This document shows positions 1 through 10,866 of a stretch of 64,000 nucleotides of DNA, one piece after another. This DNA is from Periconia sp. R9002. Taxonomy: Eukaryota; Ascomycota; Dothideomycetes; Pleosporales; Periconiaceae. Position 1 is the first letter of the stretch; the number at the start of each line of letters is the position of its first letter. The notes below the pieces were generated by a model, which saw nothing but the letters and a program-made list of their open reading frames with translations, was not told where the DNA came from and ran no database searches. Position numbers and translations under genes: made by a program. The stretch is from contig JAMAHW010000082.1 in assembly GCA_023627715.1 (NCBI GenBank), forward strand, positions 124,001-188,000. The letters run 5' to 3'.

Positions 1-962
1 CATTTGTGTGCACCTCGAGTTGCTTATGAGAGGAAAAGCAACAGCTAGCTTGTTCCTCCCCGTGGAAGGAATTGAAGCACCGGACGTGTTGCATCAATTG
101 ATGCGACATGTGGAAAGGGAAGCATGTGAAGGTGCCCTTCTCGCTCTCAGTTGTCATGTGCTATGCATGCAGCCCTGGGCGTGCCAGGTCCCGTGGTCAA
201 GGTCGTCGGGCAGGGCGCCGAGACGAGATGAGATGGGGACGGAATCCGGGGAATAGCTGACATGTGAAGGACCTTGCGACCGGTTGACACAATGTTGCCA
301 TGACCACCTCATTAAGTAACCATATAGTTACATGACATGTAGACGTCAATGGCACTTCTTCTTGACCGCCATCTCCTTTCCTATTTCTGCTTCGTGCTCG
401 ACTGATTTCCGCTGCATTTTCCAGCTCCCTGTTGAAGTGATCCTCTTCTCACGCCACTCCGGCCGTCCTCCACAAGCCGCGGCGTTTGCTCCGGTCCCAA
501 ACGGCGACGACGACGACAACCATCACTGCCATGACCATGAACATTGACTTATCTTTACACAAAAACAAATTCCCTGTTGGTGGAGACTAGTCGTTGGACT
601 AAACACTTCGCTCCATTCGTGGCCGAGCAAGACCAAAATGGAAACCATGGCGGATACTGCAGGCAAGACAACACAGGATCCGGCAGGATCGGAAAGAAAC
701 AACTCAAGTCTATACATCATCCAATTCGCTCGTAATCCAATCCACACATCCTTCAGATCGCCACCTGGATTCCGGACCCTGTAGGTGTGCACTAGCTATC
801 GCTCCTGTTCAGAGATGTCCCAAGATCCACGCACAATACGTTGAATCCGCTGCGGGAGAAACAAACGCCACACATAATTCTCCGCCCTCTTCGAACTTCA
901 TGCCACCCAGCACAGTACTGCCCTTATATCCTTCCTTCTCGATGAACCTTCAACTTGTTTGG
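1..962. other. Intergenic, left edge
   Basis: No supportable gene. The open frames here are short, mostly lack an ATG start, and show no recognisable domain. The right part is probably the 3' untranslated region of the copper transporter gene, whose stop codon is at 963-965. Confidence 0.6.
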
Positions 963-1813
963 CTAGTGGCAAGCGGCCGTCTTCGTGGGCGGTGATTCGC
1001 TAAACAGTAGGTATCCAACAAAGGCTCCTACAGCGACTGCCAGCATGATCCACCCATTGTAGGTCATAAACAGCAACCTGTTGTATCCCATCAGCGTGCG
1101 CCCATTGTGCACCATCCAAGAACGAGTGGCTTACATGATGAAAAAGGAGTAAAACACCTGCACGGCGTATAATACCGCCTTGATAATCTTGGTCTGTTGC
1201 TCAGTGGTTCTCCCCGCTTGTCGCCCTGGCCGAAGTAATGAGCTCGATTCATCTGCGTGTGTGGTGTCGGCGCCGTCTGCATCGACCATTCGCCACTCAG
1301 CATGAGGACTCGCACTTAAAGACTGTAGAGATGAAGGGATGCGTGGGTACAAGTATACGACGGCCATTCATTGTATAATCTTTCCCCCACCGCACCACAT
1401 CAAACCCGGACGTGTGCTACGTGTGTACGGATAGAAGGCCAGGACAGAAATAGTGACTCACTGGAGAGATCATCTCCACCCCTCCGACCCTCAATGAGTC
1501 GTTTCGCATGTGCATCGTACCGTCTAGAGGCCTCTCGCACAGCCTCGTAGCCGGCCGTCATAAGCACTATAGCGAGGAGTGAGAAGATGAGTGATGCCGT
1601 GCTCGTGATATGCCAGCCTTCGAACACAATGCATAGGTCCTTCGTGGACCACGTAAAAAGCATCTACATAGTCTACGTAAGCTACCAGAATGTCAATGAA
1701 AACGAAGAGGGGAGCGAGCGTACGTTCATGTTGCATTTACTCATGCCGGGCATGTCGTGGCCTCCATGGCCGCCGTGATCCATGTGTCCATGGTCCATAT
1801 GAGAGTGATCCAT
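963..1813 (-). CDS. Ctr-family copper transporter
   Basis: Probable high-affinity copper(I) uptake or vacuolar copper export channel, acting as a membrane trimer. Exons on the minus strand: 1813-1724, 1663-1462, 1276-1135 and 1077-963; about 182 residues. The N-terminus (residues 1-30) is a Met/His-rich metal-binding region starting MDHSHMDHGHMDHGG and containing MPGM. TM1 follows the motif MLFTW...GWHI. TM2 and TM3 carry the Ctr hallmarks MLLFM (MxxxM) and GAFVG (GxxxG), and the protein ends in Cys-His, as in Ctr1 proteins. The loop exon acceptor at 1277 is inferred from phase; a second in-phase acceptor 24 nt further in would shorten the loop by 8 residues. The gene is divergent from BNA1. 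Whether it is plasma-membrane (Ctr1-like) or vacuolar (Ctr2-like) cannot be told from sequence; the small size fits either. Confidence 0.9.
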
Positions 1814-2116
1814 GGTGAAGAACTCAAATGTTTGCAGATTGTAATCGGAAGGTCCGAGGTAGCTTCAATGTTGTTCTTGAGGAATCCCGTTGTCTCACCA
1901 TATGTCGCAGCTCAGGGTCCGAGCGCGTTATCGCGGGGCTCACGTGGTTCACCTGGCGCGCGGTTTGCGGCGGGGAAACGGTACCTACACACCTCTACGA
2001 ATGGTCTTGTCCGGTCGCGGCTTAAATTCAAACTTTGTATAATTTATTACCACCTTACAGTTCGTGGTTCCTTCAAACGTAAAATTTTGGATTTAACCAC
2101 CAGAAATGCTCAAAGC
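1814..2116. promoter_or_regulatory. Divergent promoter, copper transporter / BNA1
   Basis: These 303 bases separate the start codons of two divergent genes, so the region must hold both promoters. A TATA-like stretch (TTTGTATAATTTATT) lies at about 2033-2047 near the BNA1 side. I found no exact copy of the yeast Mac1/copper-response core TTTGCTC. Confidence 0.5.
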
Positions 2117-2829
2117 ATGGCAATACCAATGCTGAGCTCTCTTCGCGCCACGGCGCTCCACATGCGGCCTTCGACGCTCTTCCGAGCTTTCCCGCCAGCT
2201 TCCTTTCGACACACTGTAGCACGTTCATTCTCTCGCACATCACCCGTTCACTTACTCGCACCTCCTTTGAATATTCCAAAATGGTAAACTTTCTAGGCAA
2301 CACTTCTGAGACTCGTCACCATCTAACACCCTCGTCCAGGCTCTCCGAGAACTCTCACCTCCTCCAACCTCCCGTGAACAACTACTGCGTCTACAATGAC
2401 CCTCTCACCATAATGATCGTCGGCGGTCCCAATGCGCGAACAGATTACCACATCAACGAGACCCCAGAGTGGTTCTATCAGTATAAGGGATCCATGCTGC
2501 TCAAGATCGTCGACGACGGCCAGTTTCGTGATATCCACATAAACGAGGGCGACATGTTTCTGCTTCCCCCAAACACACCACATAATCCAGTGAGGTTCAA
2601 AGACACAGTGGGTATAGTTATGGAACAACCCCGACCTGCAGAGAGCTTAGACAGATTGAGATGGTACTGTCAAGAGTGTGGTGAGAAAGTGCATGAAAAG
2701 GCGTTCCATTGTACAGATCTGGGGACTCAAATAAAGGAAGGAGTGGAAGCTTTCAAGAATGATAAGGAAGCGAGAACATGCAAAAACTGTGGAACTCTGT
2801 GCGATACAGCGCCTAAGCCGAAGGAATAA
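2117..2829 (+). CDS. BNA1: 3-hydroxyanthranilate 3,4-dioxygenase
   Basis: Kynurenine-pathway enzyme that opens the ring of 3-hydroxyanthranilate to give the precursor of quinolinate and NAD. Exons 2117-2283 and 2340-2829; the intron (GTAAAC...CAG) splits the Trp codon of NIPKW and restores the family motif [15 protein letters not shown]. About 218 residues. The cupin iron ligands are visible: His in DYHIN, Glu in ETPEWFYQ and His in NTPHNP; the Arg in NPVRF and Glu in VMEQPR match substrate-binding positions. The C-terminal rubredoxin-like metal site has paired CxxC motifs (CQEC and CKNC). The usual start just before PPLN is absent (Leu codon), so translation must begin upstream, at ATG 2117 or at in-frame ATGs 2129 or 2162. 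That adds up to 47 basic, Ser/Ala-rich residues with no acidic residue, which look like a mitochondrial presequence. Confidence 0.93.
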
Positions 2830-2900
2830 TTTGCAGTCCAAGGGGCGAGCTGCAACTCTGTGTATTTTGTAGGATATGTGCTTGCAATAGGGAATGCCAT

Positions 2901-5105
2901 TTAGAGGCCCTTCCACATTATTTTGGCAATATGATCGGTTTTTTTCCGGCTAGGTTTTACGAGTCCCAAGTACCGCAGCTCGGCTAGAGCGCGTTGGATG
3001 AGGGCACTGTTCATGATTAGTGCTTCATCAAGCCATCAACATCGCGGGTTGACTTACGTTGTTCTTGACTCATCCTCTTGATTGTCTTCCCCAATGATTG
3101 CTTCAAACGCAGACCATAAGTCACTGGCATTGATCAACACGCCAGATTCGAGGAATAGTTGGTATAGGATAGCCGTGGCGGGTTGCGTAGCCGCGAGTAA
3201 TCCCTCCCCGTCTCCTTGGCTCCTATCGCAACAACTACAGCCCAAGTAGTCATACGGTGAAGCCAGGGCGCGCTCAATCGCAAGACGAGGTTTAGGCTGA
3301 AATACTTCCGTGTGTGGTGACTTGAGATCATACACCAAGATTTCGGAAAGGAACAAAGCCCGCGGATCGAAGAATGCCGACGTGAAATACTTATCGAGTT
3401 CGTCGAACAGACGGGCAACAAGATCCGAATACGCCTTGTCTTGTGCAGAGAGCGTAGCCTTATGTTTGCTAAGCAAGACCTTCTGCGCAATGACTGTTGT
3501 GCGGACACTATCATTTCGTACATCATCCTGACTTCGTAGAGGACCTGAGCCTGCATTGTCCTGGATGAGTTTATCAAGATCCTGATGGAACATATCCCAG
3601 TTAATAAAAGATCCTTCTGAGCGTGATTCCTTCAAAGATAATAGCAATGGCGCCAGTTTGTCAGACGAGGTTTTTTTGACTGATAACATCGTTTCACGAA
3701 ACAACGGAGAGCCAGCAAGATCGCCGGCGGCTGCTCGAGTCCAAATGGTCGAAAGACGCACAGCGGGCGACAGCTGAAGATTCTCACGGATGTTGTGGAA
3801 AAGGGTGGCCGCTTGACTCAAAGATGCAATAGCGGCCTGCCCCAGTTCAATGTGTTCAATTATCTTCTCATAGAGCGATTGATCGGATTGAAGGAGTGTG
3901 CGAACATCAGAAGCATCCCCATTCTCGAGAATTGTTCCGACCCATCTACAGACGTTAGCGTACGAAGTCTTATACGAATTCGAGCTTACCTGCGAAAAGA
4001 CGGTAAGTTTCGCACGGCTTCGAAAACTTCGGAAGACACGTCGTTGAAAACCAGATCTTCCTTCAGGAAAATTGATGTGCAATTTGCATAGAAGTGTGAC
4101 ATGTAGGCGTATTTGAGACCATCAATGAAGTCTTGCACATTCTGAACGTGGTCTTTCTGTCTGTCAAGAAGACGGTGGCTCAGAGTAGGCCCAATACGAA
4201 GAGGCACGTCAGCGTTAGCAATTGTGGTGCTGAAGAGTTTCTCAATGGTGACGTCTGATTGGGTGACATCAAATTTCTGACCATCTAGATAACGAAGCGA
4301 TCGTCCAGACATTCTATCTTCGAAATTTTCTGCAGATGTAGCAAGGCCAAACAGTAGAACAAATGGTAGACGGTCGAGCCAGGAACTGGAGATGTTAGCT
4401 TTATTAACTAAAACTAAGAAAGACTTACTAAACAATGTCCACCAGCTCAACCAAAACTGCAGTATCAAAAGCCTCGCTGTCTTGTATTGCTATAACGATG
4501 TGTTGTGTCTTGTTTTTGTTCTGCCATTGCTGCACATGTCCAAGGTCAAAATCGAGCAGCCTTGGGCCTTTTCTCGCGGAAATACCAGAATTGTGCAAAT
4601 CGCCATCCTCATCGCCATCATCTGTGCGAGAAGTGACTTTCTTTACCAGAGTTTTCAACAGAGTTTTCAGGTTGGGGCATTCTCCAGAGGTAAGAACAGC
4701 ATACGCGCTATTTGTTTCACTTTTGATGCTCTGTCCCAGTCGAGAAAAGAAGGAACCATGTGATGCAATACTTGGTCCTGCGACAACTAGACCCGTCGGT
4801 ATTGGCGCTTGTGGCTCATTTTCCGATGTTGTCGATGCAGCGATGAATTTGACAATCTTTTCCTGGGTGACGCTATCTGCATCTTCCAGTGTTTGCTTCG
4901 AACAATTAACGACGTTTTGCAGATGTATAATACAAATAATTACCTGTATACGCCTTTCTTGTTGAACCCAAAGTCTCCTATACGTCGAAAGACGTTCTGG
5001 AAGTTGTGGCTGAGAGTGAGATTTGCTCGTTCGGAGACGTTTACGTGGCGGCTCTTCGGAACCAGGCTCAGGTGGAGCATAGATATAACATTTCTCGTAT
5101 TCCAT
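2901..5105 (-). CDS. ORC3: Origin recognition complex subunit 3
   Basis: Subunit of the ORC complex that marks replication origins and helps load the MCM helicase. Five exons on the minus strand: 5105-4944, 4895-4429, 4385-3990, 3945-3058 and 3006-2901; all phases agree, giving 672 residues. Family signatures: AIQDSEAFDTAVL followed by SWLDRLPFVLLFGLATS in the N-terminal AAA-like half, the GQKFDV segment, and a C-terminal winged-helix tail with RALAELRYLGLV and KPSRKKTDHIAK. Residues 15-35 are basic (PPRKRLR) and could be a nuclear localisation signal. Introns are 40-60 nt; the first (48 nt) is a multiple of three without a stop, so its retention would add 16 residues. The stop codon is only 71 bases from that of the convergent BNA1. 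Confidence 0.92.
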
Positions 5106-5727
5106 TTTGAGGAAGTGCGGTCGAAATGTTCGTTAAGTGCAGTGATGATCGAGACAAAAGAGAGATCGCGAGATAGAGATCGCTTAGAACATTGATCTAG
5201 ATGAAGCTCGCGTCCAAGCGCGTGGTCACATGTTTCACCTGGTCCGTGCAGAAGACCGCACATGAATGTACATAGGTATGAGGTATTGACGTGTACATTC
5301 CATAGAATATGGATCAAATTAGAAAATAAATGCAGGATCAAGAATTTGAGGTTGATTACAATGTTTCCACCGTAAATGTGGTAAATTACCTATGTATGTA
5401 ATTACCAAAGCCAACCATCGTTCCACTCCCGCGTAGATCAAATAATTATGTATTGATGCATACATCATGTTCTGTGTCCTCCGAATGCATGTAGACGTCG
5501 TGAATTTACGAACTACCCTGTAGCTTTGGAACTACGTCTGGTCAATCGGATGTCGTGGTCATCCAGAGTTATTTTCCATTCAAACCTGCACACTGGATTT
5601 TAAATCCCCTTTTGGCATCGGGGTTCCATATGTAATGTAGAGGAAGGGGATGAGTGGGTTACCTTTGTGAAAAGCCAATGAATCATCAGTGCCCACGAAA
5701 CATGTTAGTGGCCAAGTCATGACTGAA
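5106..5727. other. Intergenic, ORC3 upstream
   Basis: Holds the ORC3 promoter on its left and the 3' end of the G-patch gene on its right. AT-rich, with no open frame I can support. No MCB-type ACGCGT box was seen near the ORC3 start. Confidence 0.5.
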
Positions 5728-6709
5728 TCAATCGTGATCCTCTTCAGTTATGCCTGGACAGCCATCCATGGCTACGTCCGGGTACTGGTATCCACAATAA
5801 AGACAATACTTATAGGTATCTCTTAAGAAGACGAGAGTTTTGTGCAACCGCTCCATCACAGGAAGTGCTTCGAATTCTGCAAGCTCCTCATCATCGTTTG
5901 CAACGTCATTCTCCAAAGTAGTATAAAAAGGCGCTACATCTTGTCCTAGGGCGGTCTTCGTATCATTATCATTGTCTTCGTCGTTGGCAAGAATTGGAAG
6001 TCGCGAGCTTAGACTGTTGTTGAGCTCACGCTGTTGTTGCTTCTCACGTTGTTGCTCGATGCGCCGTCGGACACGGCTTCGCCAGAAAACACTAATGCGC
6101 TCAGGAGGAGTCTCCAGCACAGTCGCGGTCCCTTTCTCTTCCGCTTCTTTGTCAAACAGCCATTCAGCTGTTCTCTGCGCATTATCCAGATCTTTTTCAG
6201 CACTCCTTTCCTTGTGTTTTTGCTTGCGCTCTTCCAAGAAATCTCCCTCCTCTTCCTTTTCACGCTTGGCCATCTTTCTGGCGTGCTCGAACGTTTCTCT
6301 GAGTTTTCGTTTTTTCTCGGATTCCATACCAATTCCAGCCTTGTCTTCCTTGAGAACAATTTGGATGGGCTCCTTTCGTGCGTTTTCGGATTTTCCTAGG
6401 GTACCGCCCTGTTTAAAGCCGAATTTAGCCATCATTTTGAATCCCTTGTTATCCTCTGGAAGAGCTGTTGCCAATGCTGCTTCACGCGCGGCCTCTGCCT
6501 CCGCTGCGCGCTCAGCTTTCGTCTTCTGTCTTGATCTGGCTTCGGCCTGGACATGTCCGTCAGCTGTCAGAGTCTGTATCCAAGATGTTGCAACCTACTT
6601 CTTTGCGCTTCCGTGCCGCTCTTTGGATGGAGGTTTCATATTTGGGCTCCTTTGGTGTATCGTCAAAGACCATATTCATATAGTCATCTTCATCGTCTGA
6701 TTGAGCCAT
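5728..6709 (-). CDS. G-patch protein, GPATCH11-like
   Basis: Putative RNA-processing or helicase-cofactor protein. Exons 6709-6599 and 6546-5728; the 52-nt intron sits at phase 0 after RKRKE. 309 residues. It starts with an acidic stretch (MAQSDDEDDYMNMVF), then a charged helix. A G-patch domain at about residues 70-112 has the spacing of conserved glycines GF...FGFKQGGTLGKSE...GIG. A long Lys/Glu-rich coiled-coil-like region follows. The C-terminus is the DUF4187-type module found in GPATCH11 (YKYCLYCGYQYPD...CPGITEEDHD), including the CxxC pair and the terminal acidic-His motif. G-patch proteins generally activate DEAH-box helicases; the partner here is unknown. Confidence 0.88.
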
Positions 6710-8159
6710 GTTGAGGCGTGATATTGGGGTTGGTAATGGGTTATGCGCCGGCGGTTGTAGTGTTAAGGTGGGGGAAACAGAGCTCGAAGCTAGAGCTCTG
6801 CTGACTAATCTCGCTTAGCTCCATCCTTGTTTACCTTCACCACAGCTCGGCGTACTGGGTAAGTTATACCTTCTTGCACAGCCAGCATCGCGACAGATAT
6901 TTACTGTACAAGAACCGAGGCCATGACATTCTACATCACAAAACAAAGTTCTCCTTCACACCGTGTGGCACACGGACCATGTTAGTTCCTGAACTGTGCG
7001 TTTCTCGGTCAACGCTCGCAGGCCACTCTGGGAAATGATGTGCAGATACACGGCACAGCAGAGCGTAATCGGGACAGTCTAGTCATGATGAAAATACACA
7101 GGCAGTTCAAGGAACCTAGGCTCCATGTGAAAGTCAAGTGCAAGCGAAGCGCAGTGGAGTACATACATGCCAAGTGGATGTACGGCCACGAACAGGGCAA
7201 CCAAAAGGCTTGTTTGCAGGTGACCTCGCGCTCATTGTGGTCCTTATAATGCGGGGGCAGATCCCACGGAGAGAATACTTCCCAAAGCAGGCCAATGTCC
7301 GTTCTCGAGAGGCTCGTTCTGCTGTGCCCCAGGTTCAAATTACCCCACAGCCTGACAGGATCAAATCATTGATCAGCCGCCTAGCCGAATCCATGTCTGA
7401 CTCCGGGGTAACTGCGCTAATAAAAACGATCCCCATGGGCCCTTCCGCCAATCCACCTCCATCCCCTGCCAGCCATCAATATGGGCTTGCCATCCAATAC
7501 ATGGAATCTGGTCCAAAGCAACCAGCTAACTAGAGCACTGTCTATTGTCTTCATTATTACCTCTGCGCTCCGCGCACCTCCGGTATCAGGATCAGCTAGT
7601 CTGTCTCAGGTCCGGAGCTCGCAGCTCGTAAGTGGACAATGGGCACTAAACGCTGGCCATGTCGTCTGTTATAGCACACAATTTTCACCCTTAATCGTAA
7701 TGGTTCGGATCGAAGCCAAGTGAGCATGTGCTTGCCATTGTTCAAATCTACTGACCTCGGCATACATGTAATCATGGTTCTGGGATCTATGGCAATCATC
7801 TCGGAGACCTACCTCAATCAGTTACCATGCATTCTCTCATTCGTTCATTCCCTTGACATGGATCTTCGCCATAGCTCTCTTCTATCGGCGACCCAACTGA
7901 TCTCTCCAAAATCGGTGGGGAAATTCCCGTCTAGTCTTCATAGCTGGTCACCGACGCGACGGTTGCTGCTCGGAGGTGCGCATGTGCCCCTTCGCCGTTT
8001 CTGAAGCTTATTATATTTCTTCCCCCGCATTTCCATCACAGTGCTGCTCTTTCGAACTTAGGGTTGCAGTTTGTTTGTTTGTTTGATCTTGCTGACTACT
8101 CTACATTTTGTCAATTGTCATTTACTGCGAGAGTGATCGCACAGTGCTGTTCTTCCGCC
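6710..8159. other. Intergenic, divergent promoters
   Basis: About 1.45 kb between the divergent G-patch and DUF3712 genes. The open frames present are short, lack recognisable domains and mostly lie on both strands at once. No tRNA cloverleaf or repeat family was recognised. It presumably holds both promoters and a long leader for the rightward gene. Confidence 0.5.
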
Positions 8160-9373
8160 ATGGAGGACAAGACAGAACCAGCGACGCATCAGGAGTTGGC
8201 CAGCGGCGAGTCTAACATTCCGGATAGACCCGAGAGAAAAGGGGGCATTGTGAACACACTCTACCCTCCAGGACCGAGACCAGGTGTGGGTCCTAGACTG
8301 AAGAACCACTACAGAAAGTTTTGGTGGTGCGGTAAGTGCTCCGGACATGATGAGCCTCTCGAAGCGTTGTAACTGATTGGTATGCGCAGACTGTCTTGTC
8401 CTTATCATCATTGTTCTCGTAATCGTGCTGCCTATCATATACGTCGCCATACCAAAGAAGGCGCAGAGTGACATCAATGCATCTACTTTGGAAGTGACTA
8501 TGCAAGACGTTGCTGAGCCAACGCCGGACAGCATTCAACTGTCCATTGACAGTACTGCAAGGAGCAGCAGCAGTTTCCACCCTACTATTGAAGGATTTCG
8601 CGCTGCCTTCGCTCTGGAAGGACAGGAGCCATTCATTTACGCCGATGTACCAGAGACAAAGGCGGAGGCCGAGACCCCCATCAAAATCAGGCAAAACGTT
8701 AAAATTGCCAACATGACCTCTTTCAAAGAGTACAATAAGCTTGTCATAGGAAGCGAGGAGTTTGAAGTGCTTTTCTCTGGAAAGACCAAAGTCCACCAGT
8801 CCGGTCTGAGCGCCATCTCCGTGGACTACGATAAGAGAATCAAAATGAAAGGTACTATCCGTCTCTCTTCTCACAAACTCGACATAATTTCCAAAAAATA
8901 CACAAATAGCTAACCTGAGTACAGGTCTGAACAAGCTAACCGGTCTCAACATCACCAACCTTCGAATCCTCTCAGGCCAAAGCGAAACCCTATCGGACGG
9001 ATCCAATCTAGTAGGGCGAGCCATTATACCCAACCCATCCGTTATCACAATCGATCTCGGCAACGTGACGATGAATCTTGCTGTCGACGGCAAAGGCATC
9101 GGCACTGCCCTTCTTCCTAACCTCGTCCTGAAGCCTGGCACCAACAACGTCACAATGCAGAGCAAAGTCGACCAGATCCAAGTGTTCGATATCGTTAGAA
9201 AGACTTACAAAAACGCTATAATACCTCTGGATATTGTGGGCAACAGCAGTATCCGCAACGGAGAGCATCTGTCTTATTTCGAGGAGGCGATCAAGAGCAA
9301 CACTGTGAGAGTGAATCTTGATGTTGGCCCCCCGCTGGCAGCCATTGGGTTGTACAATGCGACAAAAAATTAA
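8160..9373 (+). CDS. DUF3712-family single-pass membrane protein
   Basis: Function unknown. Exons 8160-8331, 8390-8851 and 8925-9373; all phases agree, giving 360 residues. A Pro/basic cytosolic N-terminus of about 57 residues (ending YPPGPRPGVGPRLKNHY... then RKFWWC) precedes one strong membrane anchor at about 59-78 (CLVLIIIVLVIVLPIIYVAI). The rest is a large beta-rich ectodomain with many N-glycosylation sequons (NMT, NIT, NVT, NSS, NAT), repeats of the type GKTKV and LNKLTGLNI, and a GTALLPN...LKPGTNNV segment typical of fungal DUF3712 proteins. The architecture matches the large ascomycete DUF3712 family, related to LEA-like plant membrane proteins. Type II topology is inferred from the anchor position. 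The start at 8160 was chosen because upstream in-frame residues contain no conserved-looking sequence. Confidence 0.85.
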
Positions 9374-9738
9374 AGAGCTTGTAATGTGATTGAACCCTAC
9401 GGCAATGAGTGCTGGTGCAATAAGCTTTTACCGTTGGTGTATATGATAATGGGATGGGTGGATGAATAGTCGACTAGCATTGCAACTGGAGGTTGTTGGT
9501 CAAAGTTATAATGAGAGAAAACGCGTATGTTTTGGTGATACGTATTCTGCTTTATTCTGCTTATACGACTTTCTTTGCCGGTTTTTTAGAGCACTGCACA
9601 TGGTATATCTATATTTACCTGTAATGAACACTTGAAAATGAGAGATGTATTCGCTGTTCAGACCTCCCGCATACTGCATCCCCTCAAGATACCACTACGT
9701 CTTCTCCCGCCCCTAGGGGTAGATACGTGTCCATTCCT
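9374..9738. other. Intergenic, convergent 3' ends
   Basis: Lies between the stop codons of the DUF3712 gene and the leftward uncharacterised gene. AT-rich; nothing coding seen. Confidence 0.5.
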
Positions 9739-10385
9739 TCAAATCTGAAACTCGTCACTGAAAAAATTCACAATCCCCTCCGCAGCCTCCTCTCCCACCG
9801 CACTCTGCAAATGCGCCATTACATCATCATCCACAGCCGCCTGCATCGCAATCAGCATAACCTCCTTCAAACTCCCCGCCATGTCGCTTAGATTGGCAAT
9901 TTGTGTTTCCGTCAACGGCAATGTAGATGTGCAGAAAGGCAGGACATCCCTAGTTGCACTCTTCTGACTGGATGGAGCTGGTCGGGACGATGCGGTTGGA
10001 CGTATTGGAGGAGCAGTTTTTGGTTGTAAGTTGTGTCTTCCGGTATGCGAAGCAAGAGCACTTGCAGGAATGGCCGCGCCATGCATCATGTACTTAGTGT
10101 CGTGGTGCGTAGAGGCGACCGGCTTCTCCGTATTTGCGTGGCGGTTGTGGTGTTGCAATGGGATGTCGATTGGCCTATTACTGAACACGGACGATACTTT
10201 CGATATGTTGTATGGTGACTGTCCCTATTGTTTTTGTTGGCATTTCCTCTGTATATTTCGTCCGACTTTTCACTTACGTATCTCGCCAGGTTGCGGTTCA
10301 TGTCCGAGGGTTCTGCCTTCCGACCTACTTGCCGCTCGAATAGCGGCTTAGAGAAGTCATGGATTCTACGGTTTGAAGGGTGCAT
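9739..10385 (-). CDS. Uncharacterised conserved-looking protein
   Basis: I do not recognise this protein. The best model joins exon 10385-10278 to exon 10224-9739 through a 53-nt GTAAGT...CAATAG intron at phase 0, giving 197 residues. An in-frame ATG at 10535 would extend it to 247 residues by a very basic segment. The N-terminal part (HPSNRRIHDFSKPLFERQ, then NLARYGQSPYNIS, SKVSSVFSNRPIDIPLQ) looks like conserved sequence. The middle is Pro/Ser-rich and disordered. The C-terminus contains a putative helical region rich in Ala, Met and acidic residues (GSLKEVMLIAMQAAVDDDV). No signal peptide or membrane segment. A 12-bp hairpin lies at 10502-10529, in the leader or in the extended N-terminal codons. 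Confidence 0.6.
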
Positions 10386-10866
10386 GTTGACAGCACGACG
10401 AATACGTAAAGTTTTCAATTCAATGTTGTCAGAAAGAAGTCGGTGCTTGTAATGAGTTTGAATTTTTCGCGTGAGGAAGGATTTCAGCGCCCAGTGTCTG
10501 CGGGAAGGCGCGAGGCTTCGCGCCTTCCCTCTCATGTTAGACTGAACGTCGTATGGATCTAAGGGCTACATGCACACCAAAGCGCAGTAACAACTCAAGC
10601 ACTGATATCGATTGTTGGCCTGCTTATTCCTGCTGCGACAAGATGTTCTATCTAAATGGGGGTATAGTATATATGTACATGTGGTCGAGTATAGAGTTAT
10701 TATGGTACAGATACTAATACAGCTTGCCATCTTAACGGCAACCTCGCCATGCGCTGTTTCGGTAATAGGAAATACATGGGTATCATAAAAAGATCTGTAT
10801 TGACTTTAGTGTAGTACAAAGAGAAATCGGGATAACTGGCAACCCTGTATCCTCATGCACCACGGC
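10386..10866. other. Intergenic, between two leftward genes
   Basis: Contains the promoter or leader of the uncharacterised gene, including the hairpin listed separately, and the 3' region after the OPA3 stop. Nothing else recognised. Confidence 0.45.
10502..10529. repeat. 12-bp perfect inverted repeat (hairpin)
   Basis: Left arm 10502-10513 (GGGAAGGCGCGA) and right arm 10518-10529 (its exact reverse complement) with a 4-base spacer. It lies 117 bases upstream of the ATG at 10385 of the leftward gene, so it could fold in that mRNA leader. Confidence 0.85.

Noticed and set aside
332..547. Plus-strand frame ending in an Asp/His/Cys-rich run
   Set aside because: 71 codons with no domain, no splice context and a low-complexity end. 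It lies near the copper transporter and could tempt a metal-binding call, but chance is more likely.
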